64,000 nucleotides of DNA from Tranzscheliella williamsii (taxonomy: Eukaryota; Basidiomycota; Ustilaginomycetes; Ustilaginales; Ustilaginaceae): positions 248,001 to 312,000 of the forward strand of contig JALBYF010000011.1 in NCBI GenBank assembly GCA_023212725.1. The letters run 5' to 3'. Below the pieces are notes generated by a model that made no database searches, was not told the origin of the DNA, and worked only from the letters and a program-made list of their open reading frames with translations. The translations under genes and the position numbers were made by a program. Of the stretch, positions 36,837 through 47,348 are shown piece after piece. The first letter of the stretch is position 1, and every line of letters starts with the position of its first letter.

Positions 36837-38177
36837 GGTTGGGCAGAGCATGAATCAAAGCCATGAGCAGGGGATGAAGAGCAGGGGATGGAGAGCACGG
36901 CAAGATCGCGAGGCGTGTCAGAGGCAAGGGCGGCGGGAAGGAGAGGTAGGGAGGCGGGCAACATGCACGATTGCTTTGACAGGTCCGAGATGCAGGTGCG
37001 AAGGAATTCATCACCAGGCAAGCCTCAGCAAGCAGGCATCAGCAGGCCGGCATCACCAGGCAGGGAGCCAGACAAGGGCGGCTGCCATAGCCAACGGAGC
37101 CACCTGCGCGAACAATGGACAACGGTCAGGGAACGGGTCCTGGTGGGAAGGCGCGCAAACTGAGCGCGGAGAGTGCACAGAGGCGGCAAAGAACCAGAGA
37201 TGACAGAGCTGCACGCCAGCCGAGTGCGAAAGCAAAACCCCAGCGGATTTTGCCTGCATTTTGGAATCGCACGGCGCCCCCCATTTCGCATGCAGTTGGC
37301 AATCCCCCCCTTGGACCTACCTGCCCTCTTTGTGTCTTTGCAGGCAGCGGAGCCGGACCTGGGAAGCGTGAGGTCGAGCCATCGTAGGTGCCAGCTGCTG
37401 TCTCTGATGCTTGGCAAGTTGACGAGCCGTGCCATGCACAGGCCGACCATGAAACCAGCACAACTGAGACCAACAAACCAACGTATGGTCAAGGCTTGTC
37501 CGAGGCGGCTAAGCTCGCTGCTGGAATGGGAAGCAGCACGGCCCACAGCTGCTGGTAATGCCCAAACAGGCAGGCGTGAGAACGCATCGAACTGGGCGCG
37601 TAGCTGGAAATTGAAACGCATCTGCAAAGTCGAACCTAATTTGGACGCGGTGACAAGCAAGGCCGTGGCCAAGTGCCCCAACAGCGCTGCAGCGCTGGCG
37701 CGCACTCCAAATTCCAGATCATTGCGAAGCGATTTCGAAACCTGCCATATCGAGCAGATCAAGCGTTGCATGCCTCCGAATTGCCCAAATCCAAGTTATG
37801 CTTTGCAAGGAGACTCCGAAGCTTGGCTCGAGAGACTTGCCATTCGACGCGTGCCCCTCGGGATTTTGCCTCGCATTTTCCCAGACCTGCACCCCGTCTA
37901 TTTTTTGCTAGAGGTCTCCATTCCAACCCCTTTCAGCTGACGGTCGCTGGCATTTCGCCTACGATGGCTCGCATCCGGCCTGCATCGCTCTCCTTCCTCG
38001 GCCTCTTTCCTTTCCCACAGTTAGACTCCGAGCTGTCTGCCCGAAATCGCAGCGGCGATACGATGACGGCTAGTACGTCTCGTCATGGCTGGCCGCGTGA
38101 ACGCGAGTGGTGCCGCACGCCTTAGTCGCAGCTAGTATGGTAGCTAGTAGCAGACTTCGTCTGCCGCGGTTGCTTCC

Positions 38178-39245
38178 TTATCCAAATCGGGGCACGCAGC
38201 AAGCAAGACGAGCCAGAAGAGCGCGACAGACGCACATCCAGTGATGGACAATGGACGTGCGCGCTCTTTTCCGTTGGCAGCTTCGACATCTACCATCCAC
38301 CAACGCTACGGCACATGCGCGGCAGATTCGCGACGGCATGCGACTGCTCGGCTTTGTGACCTCTGCATCGATGCGAACGTCAATAGATCGGACGCCCGGG
38401 AGAAGAAGAGGCGGAAAGACGGCAGTCAAGCATGCTTCGGCAGCGTTAAAGCGGTAGCGGTCGAGGCTAGGCAGAGCGGAGACGATTTCATGCTGTTGGC
38501 AGATTGGACGAGATCCGGTCGGAGTACTGCACCGTATCCTTATTCGGCCTTGCCAAAGCAACGCAGTGAGGGCGCCGAGCTCGAGTGAAGCCGACCGGTC
38601 ATGTCTCGGGCTGGCTCCAGAAAGCCAAACCGTGGGACAGCAACGACGCAGGACGAGCTTGACAAGAACAATGGACCCGTCTCCATCGCCTCGGGCAGCG
38701 GGCGCGCCGAGGCTGAAGCAGAAGCGCAAGCAGAACCAGATGCAGAAGAGGGCGGCGCGTTCCTGGTTCTGACCGGGTCTGGACCTGCATTGGTAATGTA
38801 ACAATTCGGAAATGCTTGCAGCGAACGGCTGTTGGGCTCGGCGAAGGCTTCGGACCTGATAATCTAATCCCATCTGCTTCTGGCGCCGATGTTGGGTGTT
38901 GGTTGAACGCGCGGCGCGATCAAGGCAACGCCGAGCTCCGGCCACCAGTCGAAGCCCACCAAAACGATATAGCCTCGTGGTGGCCCACTCGACGGTGCTC
39001 TTCATGCGCTCCTGCGTCCGACGCACCGAACCCTGAACACACCCCGCCGTTTCAGACCGGCGAGCGTCGAATTCTATCTGCGTGACGACACCGAACGTAC
39101 TCGGCGATGCGCATGAAGCGGTAGAGATTTCCGACCTGAAGCCGAGCGGAACATGCACGGCCACCGACCGGTGGCACCAATAGCCTCCATCGCTGTCCAA
39201 AACCGCTTCGCTGCCGCCTCTGTGCTGACAGCGCCTCTTTCTCAT
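38178..39245 (-). CDS. Hypothetical ORF, 355 codons, unproven
   Basis: A single open frame with a real ATG, 355 residues, in the gene-poor stretch. I recognise no domain overall. Near the C-terminus it has a C-x2-C-x9-C-x2-C arrangement (CRACAVALVDGRCRSC) that could bind zinc, followed by a basic patch. GC at third codon positions looks higher than at first positions in a sample of 60 codons (about 68 against 53 percent), mildly favouring coding. Against it, the protein is rich in Arg, Cys and Ser and low in Lys and Asn, as random GC-rich frames are. No neighbour suggests a role. Confidence 0.2.
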   Translation of the reverse strand: MRKRRCQHRGGSEAVLDSDGGYWCHRSVAVHVPLGFRSEISTASCASPSTFGVVTQIEFDARRSETAGCVQGSVRRTQERMKSTVEWATTRLYRFGGLRLVAGARRCLDRAARSTNTQHRRQKQMGLDYQVRSLRRAQQPFAASISELLHYQCRSRPGQNQERAALFCIWFCLRFCFSLGAPAARGDGDGSIVLVKLVLRRCCPTVWLSGASPRHDRSASLELGALTALLWQGRIRIRCSTPTGSRPICQQHEIVSALPSLDRYRFNAAEACLTAVFPPLLLPGVRSIDVRIDAEVTKPSSRMPSRICRACAVALVDGRCRSCQRKRARTSIVHHWMCVCRALLARLACCVPRFG

Positions 39246-41750
39246 GCCACATTGCGCCTGAAGGCGACCTGGGTGTATCGAGCGGAGTCACCTTGGGTCT
39301 TGGTGTTTGCCACGATCGATGCGCCGCACGAGCATATACTCCCGGTGCAAGGACGCCGGCTGTGGGCGCTCCGAGCTGCCCGCCGTGCCGGCATTACCCA
39401 CGACAGAAGCAGGACGCTGACGAGGCCGAGGCCGTGGTGGAAGTTCGCCTCCATGGAAGAATCAAACTTCGCTGCAGCACATCACCGACATTGCACGCCC
39501 ATCAAAGGTGGACGGTGCTGGTGGGCGTCACGAGCGCCGTCGCTTGTCGACGCATGCAGATGGAGACAGACCGCCACACGTCCGCCTCAACATGGATAAG
39601 AGTGCCCGTCCATCTGCCTGAAACTCGATGCGAACTGAACGAGGACTCTATTCGGCGGACGAACTCACCTTGCGAAATTGCAATAGGGAATTTGCGTTGA
39701 CGAGGTCGGTGTTTCGTAGCTTATTCGGTTTTGTATTTACGGGCGCGGTCGGGTAGTCGCAGGCACTGTCGATTCCTGCGGTACTTGGGTTGAACGTGGA
39801 GGCAAGATCGCGTCGAGTCTCGGGGAGCAGTCGAGGTCGGTCGGGTCAGAGGTACTGTAGAAACTCGGTGTGTAGCGGCGGCAGTAGTAATAGTAGAGGC
39901 AGTAGAAGTCTATCGGGCTTTGGATCGGCAGCAGGACGCGTCGTTTGGCTGGAATCGGCGGGGGCGGGGAGACAAGGTCGGTCGGCGGGGACTTCCGGTG
40001 CAGAAGCTATGCTTGTCGAGGGTGCAGTGTTGGACAAGGGCAGCTGCTCAGGCGAGAGGCGAGCTGATGGACTTGTACGAAACAGAGTGTAGCCGCTGCA
40101 GCGATGCAAGGGGTCTCGCGAAAAAAACTCTACTAACAAACAGCGGAGCTCCAAGGCGCAGATTTCAGCCTAGTTTCGGACGGTCAGACTGAGCCTTGTG
40201 GTCGGCAAAGCAGGCGGCAGGCGGTCAAGGTTGGCGGTTGGAGGGTGGCGGTGTGGGTCAGGTTCGAGCCAGCCGAAAGCCTGATAGGAAAGGGGTGTTG
40301 GCGAAGTGAAGCTGCAAAGCAGACTGAAAGACGGGGCAAAAGGTGGCAACAAAGGCAAAGAAAGTCTGGCGAACGTTTTTTTGATGGTGGTAGAAGAAAG
40401 AAGAGACAGTATCGGCGACGGGCTACACCGCCAACCCATCTACAATTAAGGCGCTGCTGGGTGGTGGTGCAGCTCTTGCTCGCCACGGTCGCAGCCAGCC
40501 CAGCCAGAGTGTGCCAGCTTCCAGCGCCGTGAGCCGGCGAGACAAGGGCTGCTGGCCCATCACCCAACCTACATGTGCACCGCCAGCCAGCAAGCGATCC
40601 TCAACGGATCGAATGACGTCGAATGAGCGCCAGGCGAGCACTACTTTGCCGGAACGCAGATAAGAAGCTACGGATGAGAATATCGATGAACCGGCCCGCT
40701 GCAACTAGTGCTGTCAGCACACCAGCGCGCAAATCTACAGCTTTGGTTTGACCACTCGGTAATGCTGCTTGGCTCTAGGTGCCGCACGTCCATATCACTT
40801 CCTGCCAACAGTCGTGACCGCCCTCCTCTGCACCGCGCTCGCAAGTTCGCAAACAAAGCAAGCTATTCCGCTGCTGTAAGGCAGCGCGTCGCCGCCACTT
40901 CAGCCCGCCTTCGAGCCGACGACTTCAGTGGAGTAACGGCGCGCCAAGGGTCAAAGTACAGTGCGCTGCGCAGTTAGCGCGAGACCTAGGCTGGGCACTG
41001 CGATTCGGAACAGCGTTGCAGTTGCAAAAATAGCGACTGTCGAGACATGTCAGATTTTGTTCCGCATCTACACGCCGGACATCCACCAGCGTTTGTGATA
41101 TAGACCGTCGTACAGTGGCATGTAGTCATATCGAGCCCTCTGATCAGCAAATACCACGCAGAGACCTGGAACGTTGCTGTATGTACTCATAAAGTGCGGT
41201 GTGACGTTTGTGTGTTCGTATAGTGACCAAGGTGCCGTGAGTCCGAACAAAGCATTATGTGCTATGGTCTAACAAACATCAATGGACCCGGGAGCTTCGA
41301 CGGCTGGGCAGCGCCTAAATCACATGCTTCAAGACGCGAAGGCATGGTGAACAGCAGAGACACGCTTTGTTACATCGACGGGTACGCGAGGTATCGTTAG
41401 CGAAACCACTAAGTATCGCAAGCAGGTGGGATAGAGCGCTATGACAGGCGGAGTGGATCTGACAGGTCTGCTCGCCAGGGCTCGATGGTTTGTGGGAAGG
41501 ATGACATGGCATGGCGCATAAGCGCTGCAAGGGGATGGCTTGCAAAGTAGGTTAGACGAGACTCGGTAGACACCGTGGGCAAATCGAATCGCTTAATTCT
41601 CCCACTTCCCAGCGTGTGAGGAGCGTGTACCTACCCTTCTTCCAACTCTCCTTACCTCGATGCCCACCAGCATAGAAACGCGCGCCTGGTTGCCCCGGCT
41701 GGTGTCGTGTCGTCATCTCACTTCAGTGAATGCTTTCTCAGCAACGGTGA

Positions 41751-41829
41751 TTGCTTCTTCAGCATAATGCGATTGTTGCTTCTTCAGCATAATGCGAATG
41801 TTGCTTCTTCAGCACAATGGTTGCTTCTG
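41751..41829. repeat. 25-bp tandem repeat
   Basis: Units TTGCTTCTTCAGCATAATGC plus GA(T/A)TG at 41751-41775 and 41776-41800, then a 20-bp shortened third and the start of a fourth. The first two differ at one base, so the array is young. Confidence 0.9.
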
Positions 41830-43593
41830 TCCTGCTCGGTTCGATGTACCGGTGCCGCTCGATCCACTCTGTTGTCCTGACCCCTTGCTTTGCCCTGCGC
41901 CGTTCAAGCGAATACTGGAACCGTATCGCTGTAAGCGCTTCGCAGGCATGACCTGTTTGCGCTGTTCGCACGCCACGGCCATCTGGCGAGACCCACATGG
42001 CTGTCTCGCAACGACGCGTGCAGCACGTCCGGCGACTTTCTGGCGTGGCCTTATGGCCCGCCTGGTGGGGGCTTGTCATGTCGCCACCGATCCGCGGTCA
42101 CGTTCGAATGCAGTGTCCGTGCTATAGGATCGTCTCCCCGCTCCCGCTTCCCCGTGTGGTGTCTCAGGCACATGCGACGTCTCGCTTCCCACCCCCGACA
42201 CCCCCTGCAACGTCAGCACCGCTCCCTTGGCACGATCTGCTTCTAAGCCGCGGTTGCCCTTCTGACCCTCACTCCGACGGGTTCGATCAGCGCATCGCCA
42301 CCTCGCCCCACGCTCTTCAGCGGGGAATGGCGACAATCGGCGTGTCCGCAGCCCGATTGTGTCCTTCTAACCGTGTTAGAGCAGTTTCTGCTTGCAGCCG
42401 CCGTTATTCGCATATCGGCGATAAATATTCGGTTTTCGCCCGATACCCGCCCCTTCCCCGGCGTATTATACCATCAGCAGCAATACCTTTCTCTCTCCGT
42501 AGTCGCTCGTCTGGATAAGCGTTTTCTATGGCGAATTTGGCTGCTCTCTGCGCCGCGTGGTTCCGTCTATAAGGAAGACGTATAATCAGAGGAACGGTAT
42601 GGTCCTTGTCCTATTCTGTGAGTGTGGTATGCGAGGTGTTTCAGAAATGGATGAGAAAATACAGGAAAATGGGATGGGTTAATCTGGCAGATAATAGAGG
42701 GAGATTTCTGCCGACTGGTATTAGCACGGTGGATCATTTGCCGGCCTCCCAGTGACTGAACACGATAAGACCCCCGATTCCCGATTTATCGATGCGGAAG
42801 CAATTAGCCCTAAGCCCGTATCTGCCCGAGCGGACCAATTCCTTGATGCAACATGGAACAACGCATTGCTACGCTTGCGCCAGACAACTTAGACCGGCCT
42901 TGCAGGAAAGGGGAGCTACTGTACGGTGCTATCCTCGTCAAAGGCGATAAGACACAGGCACTGGTGCGCTGGTGTTACTTGGGCGGGCGAATGCAGATTG
43001 AATCGCTTCGGTTCCGGCCCGGCTACAAGGCCTTTCGGCTTCGGCGCCAACACTGGCACAAGCTCGACGGCACTTGGTGCCGTCTGTTCAGGAGCTACCA
43101 ATACTGTAACGTATGAGCAATGACTATGTGTTTGCCCTCTCGGCCAGGGAGTTGGCAAACTGATAGCTAAAGCACATATAGGTCGAGTCCGGCCTGGTCC
43201 GCTTTCAACTTGAGTGGAAAACTCCACACGCACAACCCGCACCGGGCACGGCTCAAAGCCGGCAGCGTGAGTGAAGAAGCCCTGCGCAGTGAGCGCACTG
43301 AGCACTGAGCTAACAGCGACCAACGGTTTGGCGGTGATTTCACAAAGTCAAAGCCCTTCCTTCCCGATCGCCCACGCCAGAACAAACACTAAGCCGCGTT
43401 CGGACCTGCTCGGGTGCTGCCGCTCACGTCCCAGCCCGAAACCTACCTTGTGACCCTCGCCGCCGCCCGCTCCACATATTCGAATATACACGAGCGGATA
43501 GCCGGGCCCTCTTCCTTAGCTCCACACCACCGTCTGAACCCCGTCCTTAAGCCCGCGTTACAGTCCACGACAGTGGCAAACAGACAAGCAAAT

Positions 43594-45025
43594 ATGGGTG
43601 CCCAAGACTATAGCCCACCCTCGACGGATATCATCACCCTCACTCGACATGTGCTCAACGAAGGCTTCCAGCTCCAGAAGCAGAGCGCAGCCAGCGGTGA
43701 CCTCACCATTCTGCTGAGCTCGCTCCAGACCACCTGGTAAGTGCAGTTAGACCTCAGGTCGGCGGCGCCAGCAACTCCGTGCCGAACTAAGACATCCGCT
43801 TCTTCCATCCTCTTCCGTAATCGAATCAGCAAATTCATTGAAAGCAATGTCCGAAAGGCAAGTCTCATCAACTTGTAAGTATTGGTTGCCGAGCGGCGTA
43901 CCAGACGTGGTGGGAAATACGCCTGTGAGACGGACGCAGAAGGTTGACGTCCCTTTTCTTGTCCCCTAATGCTTGTCTACTTGTACCAAAAGGATTGGCG
44001 CTGCTGGTAACACCAACGTGCAAGGCGAGGATCAAAAGAAGCTCGACGTACTTTCTAATCAGATCATGATCAACGCTCTCAAGGCGTCGGGCAAAGCTGC
44101 TGTGCTCGTCTCCGAGGAGGATGACGAAGCGATCTTCGTCGGTGAGAAGCACGAGGGCCAGACCTTTGAATCTACCAAGGGCAAGTACTGTGTCGTGTTT
44201 GACCCGCTTGACGGCTCGAGCAACATTGATGCCGGTGTCAACATCGGCACGATCTTCGGCATCTATCTTGTCAAGGAAGGCTCCAAGGGAACCATCGAAG
44301 ACGTACTCAGACCCGGCAAGGAGATGGTCGCCGCCGGCTACTGCATGTATGGATCCTCCGCCAACTTGGTATTGACCACCGGGAACGGTGTCAACGGATA
44401 CACCCTCGACAACCAGATCGGCGAATTCATTTTGACCCATCCCAACATCAAGCTGCCCGACCGGGGCAAGATCTACTCGATCAACGAGGGAAACAGCATG
44501 TACTATCACGAACCCGTCCTGAAGTACCTCGAGAGCATCAAGTACCCAAAGGCAGAGGGTGCCAAGCCCTACTCGGCGCGATACATTGGCTCCATGGTCG
44601 CTGATGTTCACCGCACCTTGCTCTATGGAGGCATCTTTGGCTACCCCGACGACAAGAAGTCCAAGAGCGGAAAGCTTCGCATGCTCTACGAGGCCTTCCC
44701 CATGGCCTTCTTGACCGAGCAGGTAAGTGCAGCGAACAGATAGCCTATCAGAGGCGCCCAAAAGAAGGGATGCAATACTGATGTCGTGTCTTTCCTCGCT
44801 TCTCCATCTTACAGGCCGGCGGCCTTGCTACGACAGGTACCGAGAGGATCCTCGATATCCAGCCTACGAGCATTCACCAGCGATGCCCTGTCTTCTTGGG
44901 ATCTAAGGATGATGTGCAAGACTTGTAAGTGCCACCGCCTTTTAGCCTTCCTCGGCTTGCCTAGTACTGACTGAGCCTCGCCCCTCTCGCTTCTATCGCC
45001 GAACAGGATCAACTGCTACAAGTAG
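43594..45025 (+). CDS. FBP1: Fructose-1,6-bisphosphatase
   Basis: Key gluconeogenic enzyme that hydrolyses fructose-1,6-bisphosphate to fructose-6-phosphate; cytosolic, 348 residues. Five exons: 43594-43736, 43830-43874, 43993-44722, 44815-44924 and 45007-45025. All introns are 82-118 nt with GTAAGT donors. The metal-binding [11 protein letters not shown] motif and the active-site [19 protein letters not shown] block are intact, as are the AMP-site-like N-terminal region and the [13 protein letters not shown] segment. The last exon adds only INCYK after a split Leu codon. Length matches the family. In fungi such genes are usually glucose-repressed; no carbon-control site could be assigned here. 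It has the most introns of this window together with VPS55 (four each). Confidence 0.97.
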
Positions 45026-45986
45026 CTGCACAAAGACCTCTGACCGGGCACATATTTGTACCAGCCATTAACAGTCGTCATTCAGCTGTGATTCGCAACG
45101 AGCTTGACTCCCTCCAGAACGCGGCCGTCTGTGACACCGAGCTGCTAGGGAAGATACGTCGCATGCGTCGTCCGTTTGTGCCAGAAAGCGGTGCTGCACA
45201 GTGCCCAGCTGTGCAGTGGACGTTGGCCAAACGGCCCAGCGGCGGCCGCGGAGGCGGTGCGAGCTGCGGGGATTCCCACCGCGTTGGCCGAGCGAAGAAA
45301 GGGACGCTTCTCGCGTGGCGGGGGGCCAATCTGGATGTGCGTGCTCGCATGGCGTTCCCACCCGCAGCGCCGGGACAAAGGGACGTTTCCTGCGACTGCG
45401 AGCTGACACGCCGAACAAAGGACACTGTGCGTGTGCAGCGCAGCTGGCTCCCGCATGCATCCTGACGCTGGCTGCGATGGTGTGGGCCATCACACCTGCT
45501 CCCACGCCTCACGACCTCCGCTTGGTTCGAAATCCTCTCGCAGGCCCGGCTTCTCGACGTCGCTCTCTGTCTCAGGCACCCCTTGTGACATACTTCGTCT
45601 CGTAACACCGCCCAGGCCAGCTACCGGCTCTCTGGGCCCGCTAAGGCCGTATCTAGGCACTGTGTCACCTTGGCCTCATCATGAGCGGTTTCGGCAAGGT
45701 CCGACGTCGGACCGCCCTTTGTCTCGCTCCTTCCCTTAGCCTGGTCACAATGCTCTGTCGCTTCTGTGTGTCCGCCCTTCCGCTGCTGCATTCTTCCGCC
45801 TTGCTTTTCCTTTTTAGGTAGCCATGCGGGTCTGTTTGGCTCTCAGTACAGCGTCCTTGATACGCACCGGGCTTCCTGAACGCTAGCTCCTCGTCCTCCC
45901 CGTGCTTCCGCCTCGGATGGTCCCAACTGAACGTAGCAGTACGATTACTTCCACTGGACGCCACCCGCTTCGTTGCGCCTTGAGCC
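45026..45986. other. Intergenic FBP1 to BTB gene
   Basis: 0.96 kb. Contains one exact ACAAAGGGA element (45375-45383) and a weaker ACAAAGGAC at 45415-45423, about 600 bp before the BTB start. Overlapping open frames on both strands (45068-45608) have no recognisable content. Confidence 0.55.
45375..45383 (+). promoter_or_regulatory. Pheromone response element (exact), BTB upstream
   Basis: ACAAAGGGA on the plus strand, 604 bp before the BTB-protein ATG. A lone exact site could be chance (expectation about 0.5 per window), so confidence is low. Confidence 0.3.
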
Positions 45987-47348
45987 ATGAGTATGGAGAC
46001 TATGATCCGTGTCCTAGAACGGCTCGATGAAATTGGACCCTACTACTGGAACAGACCCGAGACGGCCGACTGTACTGTGGTCGTCACTGCGCTGCCGTCG
46101 CGGGGGCGGGTACAGCGGTCACACGGTGCTTCAAGCCGGCAGCAGGCGGGCGCCGATGGCCGCCGCTCCTCGTTTCCTCGCTGTTCGTCGTTGGGGGCCA
46201 CAGAGGGCCACGCGGTGCACTGCTTCGGCGCGAGCACGCCTGCCTCGGCGGTTTACGGCTCATCACCGTCGTGCCGCGCAGCGCTGCGACGGGAGCATGT
46301 GCCTCTGCAGGTCTGCAACGACGTCCGGAGGGAAAGCGCACCGGCGCTAGCTGCCCCGCCCGCACCAACCCGCCTGACCTTCCGGCTGCACCGCGACATC
46401 CTCGTCCTCCATTCGGCGCTCTTCCGGCGGTGCCTGAGCACCACCCTGCCGCTCGACCTTGAACCGAGCGCAGCGCAGATCGCGCCTGCCAACGAGCTCC
46501 GCATCGTCAACAGAAACCCGAGCCATCTAGTCCTCCACCTGGCGCTGGTCGACCCGCCGAGCTTCACCGCGCTGCTCGAATATCTCTATCTTGGCGATTT
46601 CGCCCAGCTCGCCCATGCCATGCAGACCGGTGATGCCAAGTGGGAAAGCGTCGTCCTCAACACACGTCGCCTCGGCCTGGACGAGGAGCTCAAAGCAAAG
46701 CTGGGCGCGTGGTGGTGCACAGCACGCCAACACGCAGCGCTGCGCTCCCCTGCGCTGGCTCAGTGGCCAGCGCAAACTCGCGAGGCGCGTCACGAGACAG
46801 CAGTCACCAGCCCGCGTTCGTCGACGGCGGTGGCGAAGCTCTTGCCGCCTGAGCAAGCCTTCAAGTTCCCGCCACCACCCGCTGCCGGGCGGAATAGCTT
46901 CAGAGATCTGAAACGGCAGAATTGTTGGGATGCCGGGCCCGAGCCCAAGCGTTTCCGCGAATCCGTCAGTGTTGGACGGGCTGGCAGCGACAGCCAGCTC
47001 GTTGGCGAGGGCCTCGATGACATGTCGCTCGTCTCTCCGCGCTCGTCGGTGCACCATTCCACATCACCGCTGAGCACCGTTGCGGCGTCGCGCAAGCGTA
47101 GCGGATCGCTCGCGGTGCGGAGCTGGCTGGGACGGACGCGAAGACACCGAGCCATCTCGAGCGTCGCCCACTACTGCAACGTCACACCCATTCACGAAGC
47201 GACAACAGCTGCATCGACCCACTATTCTTCCACTCATCCAGCGGGCCGGCCACGCAGCCAGACCACCCTAGATACCTCCCGGAGGCTGTCGACATCTACA
47301 ATCACCGCTGCGCAGCCGGAACGTACCTCCGGGGCGACTCATGCGTAG
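45987..47348 (+). CDS. BTB/POZ-domain protein
   Basis: Predicted 453-residue protein in one exon, beginning MSMETMIRVLERLDEIGPYY. The BTB fold is visible in pieces: the first strand (TADCTVVV, about 27-34), then the core FRLHRDILVLHSALFRRCLS (about 131-150) and SFTALLEYLYLGDFAQL (about 190-206). Between the first two lies a low-complexity Ser/Ala/Arg-rich insert of about 95 residues. The C-terminal half is Ser/Arg-rich and probably disordered, with several S-P sites. BTB proteins act as adaptors, often for Cul3 ligases, or in transcription. No partner domain (Kelch, zinc finger) is present. Function unknown; divergence from the family is high. Confidence 0.72.
   Translation: MSMETMIRVLERLDEIGPYYWNRPETADCTVVVTALPSRGRVQRSHGASSRQQAGADGRRSSFPRCSSLGATEGHAVHCFGASTPASAVYGSSPSCRAALRREHVPLQVCNDVRRESAPALAAPPAPTRLTFRLHRDILVLHSALFRRCLSTTLPLDLEPSAAQIAPANELRIVNRNPSHLVLHLALVDPPSFTALLEYLYLGDFAQLAHAMQTGDAKWESVVLNTRRLGLDEELKAKLGAWWCTARQHAALRSPALAQWPAQTREARHETAVTSPRSSTAVAKLLPPEQAFKFPPPPAAGRNSFRDLKRQNCWDAGPEPKRFRESVSVGRAGSDSQLVGEGLDDMSLVSPRSSVHHSTSPLSTVAASRKRSGSLAVRSWLGRTRRHRAISSVAHYCNVTPIHEATTAASTHYSSTHPAGRPRSQTTLDTSRRLSTSTITAAQPERTSGATHA

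Larger units (their letters stand above)
36095..43593. other. Gene-poor 7.5 kb stretch
   Basis: Between the start of the PCL-type cyclin and the start of FBP1. No family is recognisable in any frame. It holds a 7-bp minisatellite (36774-36836), overlapping antiparallel open frames (37025-37940), a 355-codon open frame (38178-39245, minus), a 25-bp tandem repeat (41751-41829) and two near-identical 18-19-mers (37245 and 37861). Parts near each end are presumably promoters and leaders. The interval is three to five times longer than most gaps in this window. Confidence 0.6.

Noticed and set aside
45026..45045. Possible stop-codon readthrough of FBP1 giving a short C-terminal extension
   Set aside because: Smuts use readthrough to add peroxisomal signals to some enzymes, but the extension here ends in KDL, which is not a PTS1, and the TAG CTG context is not the known TGA CTA motif.
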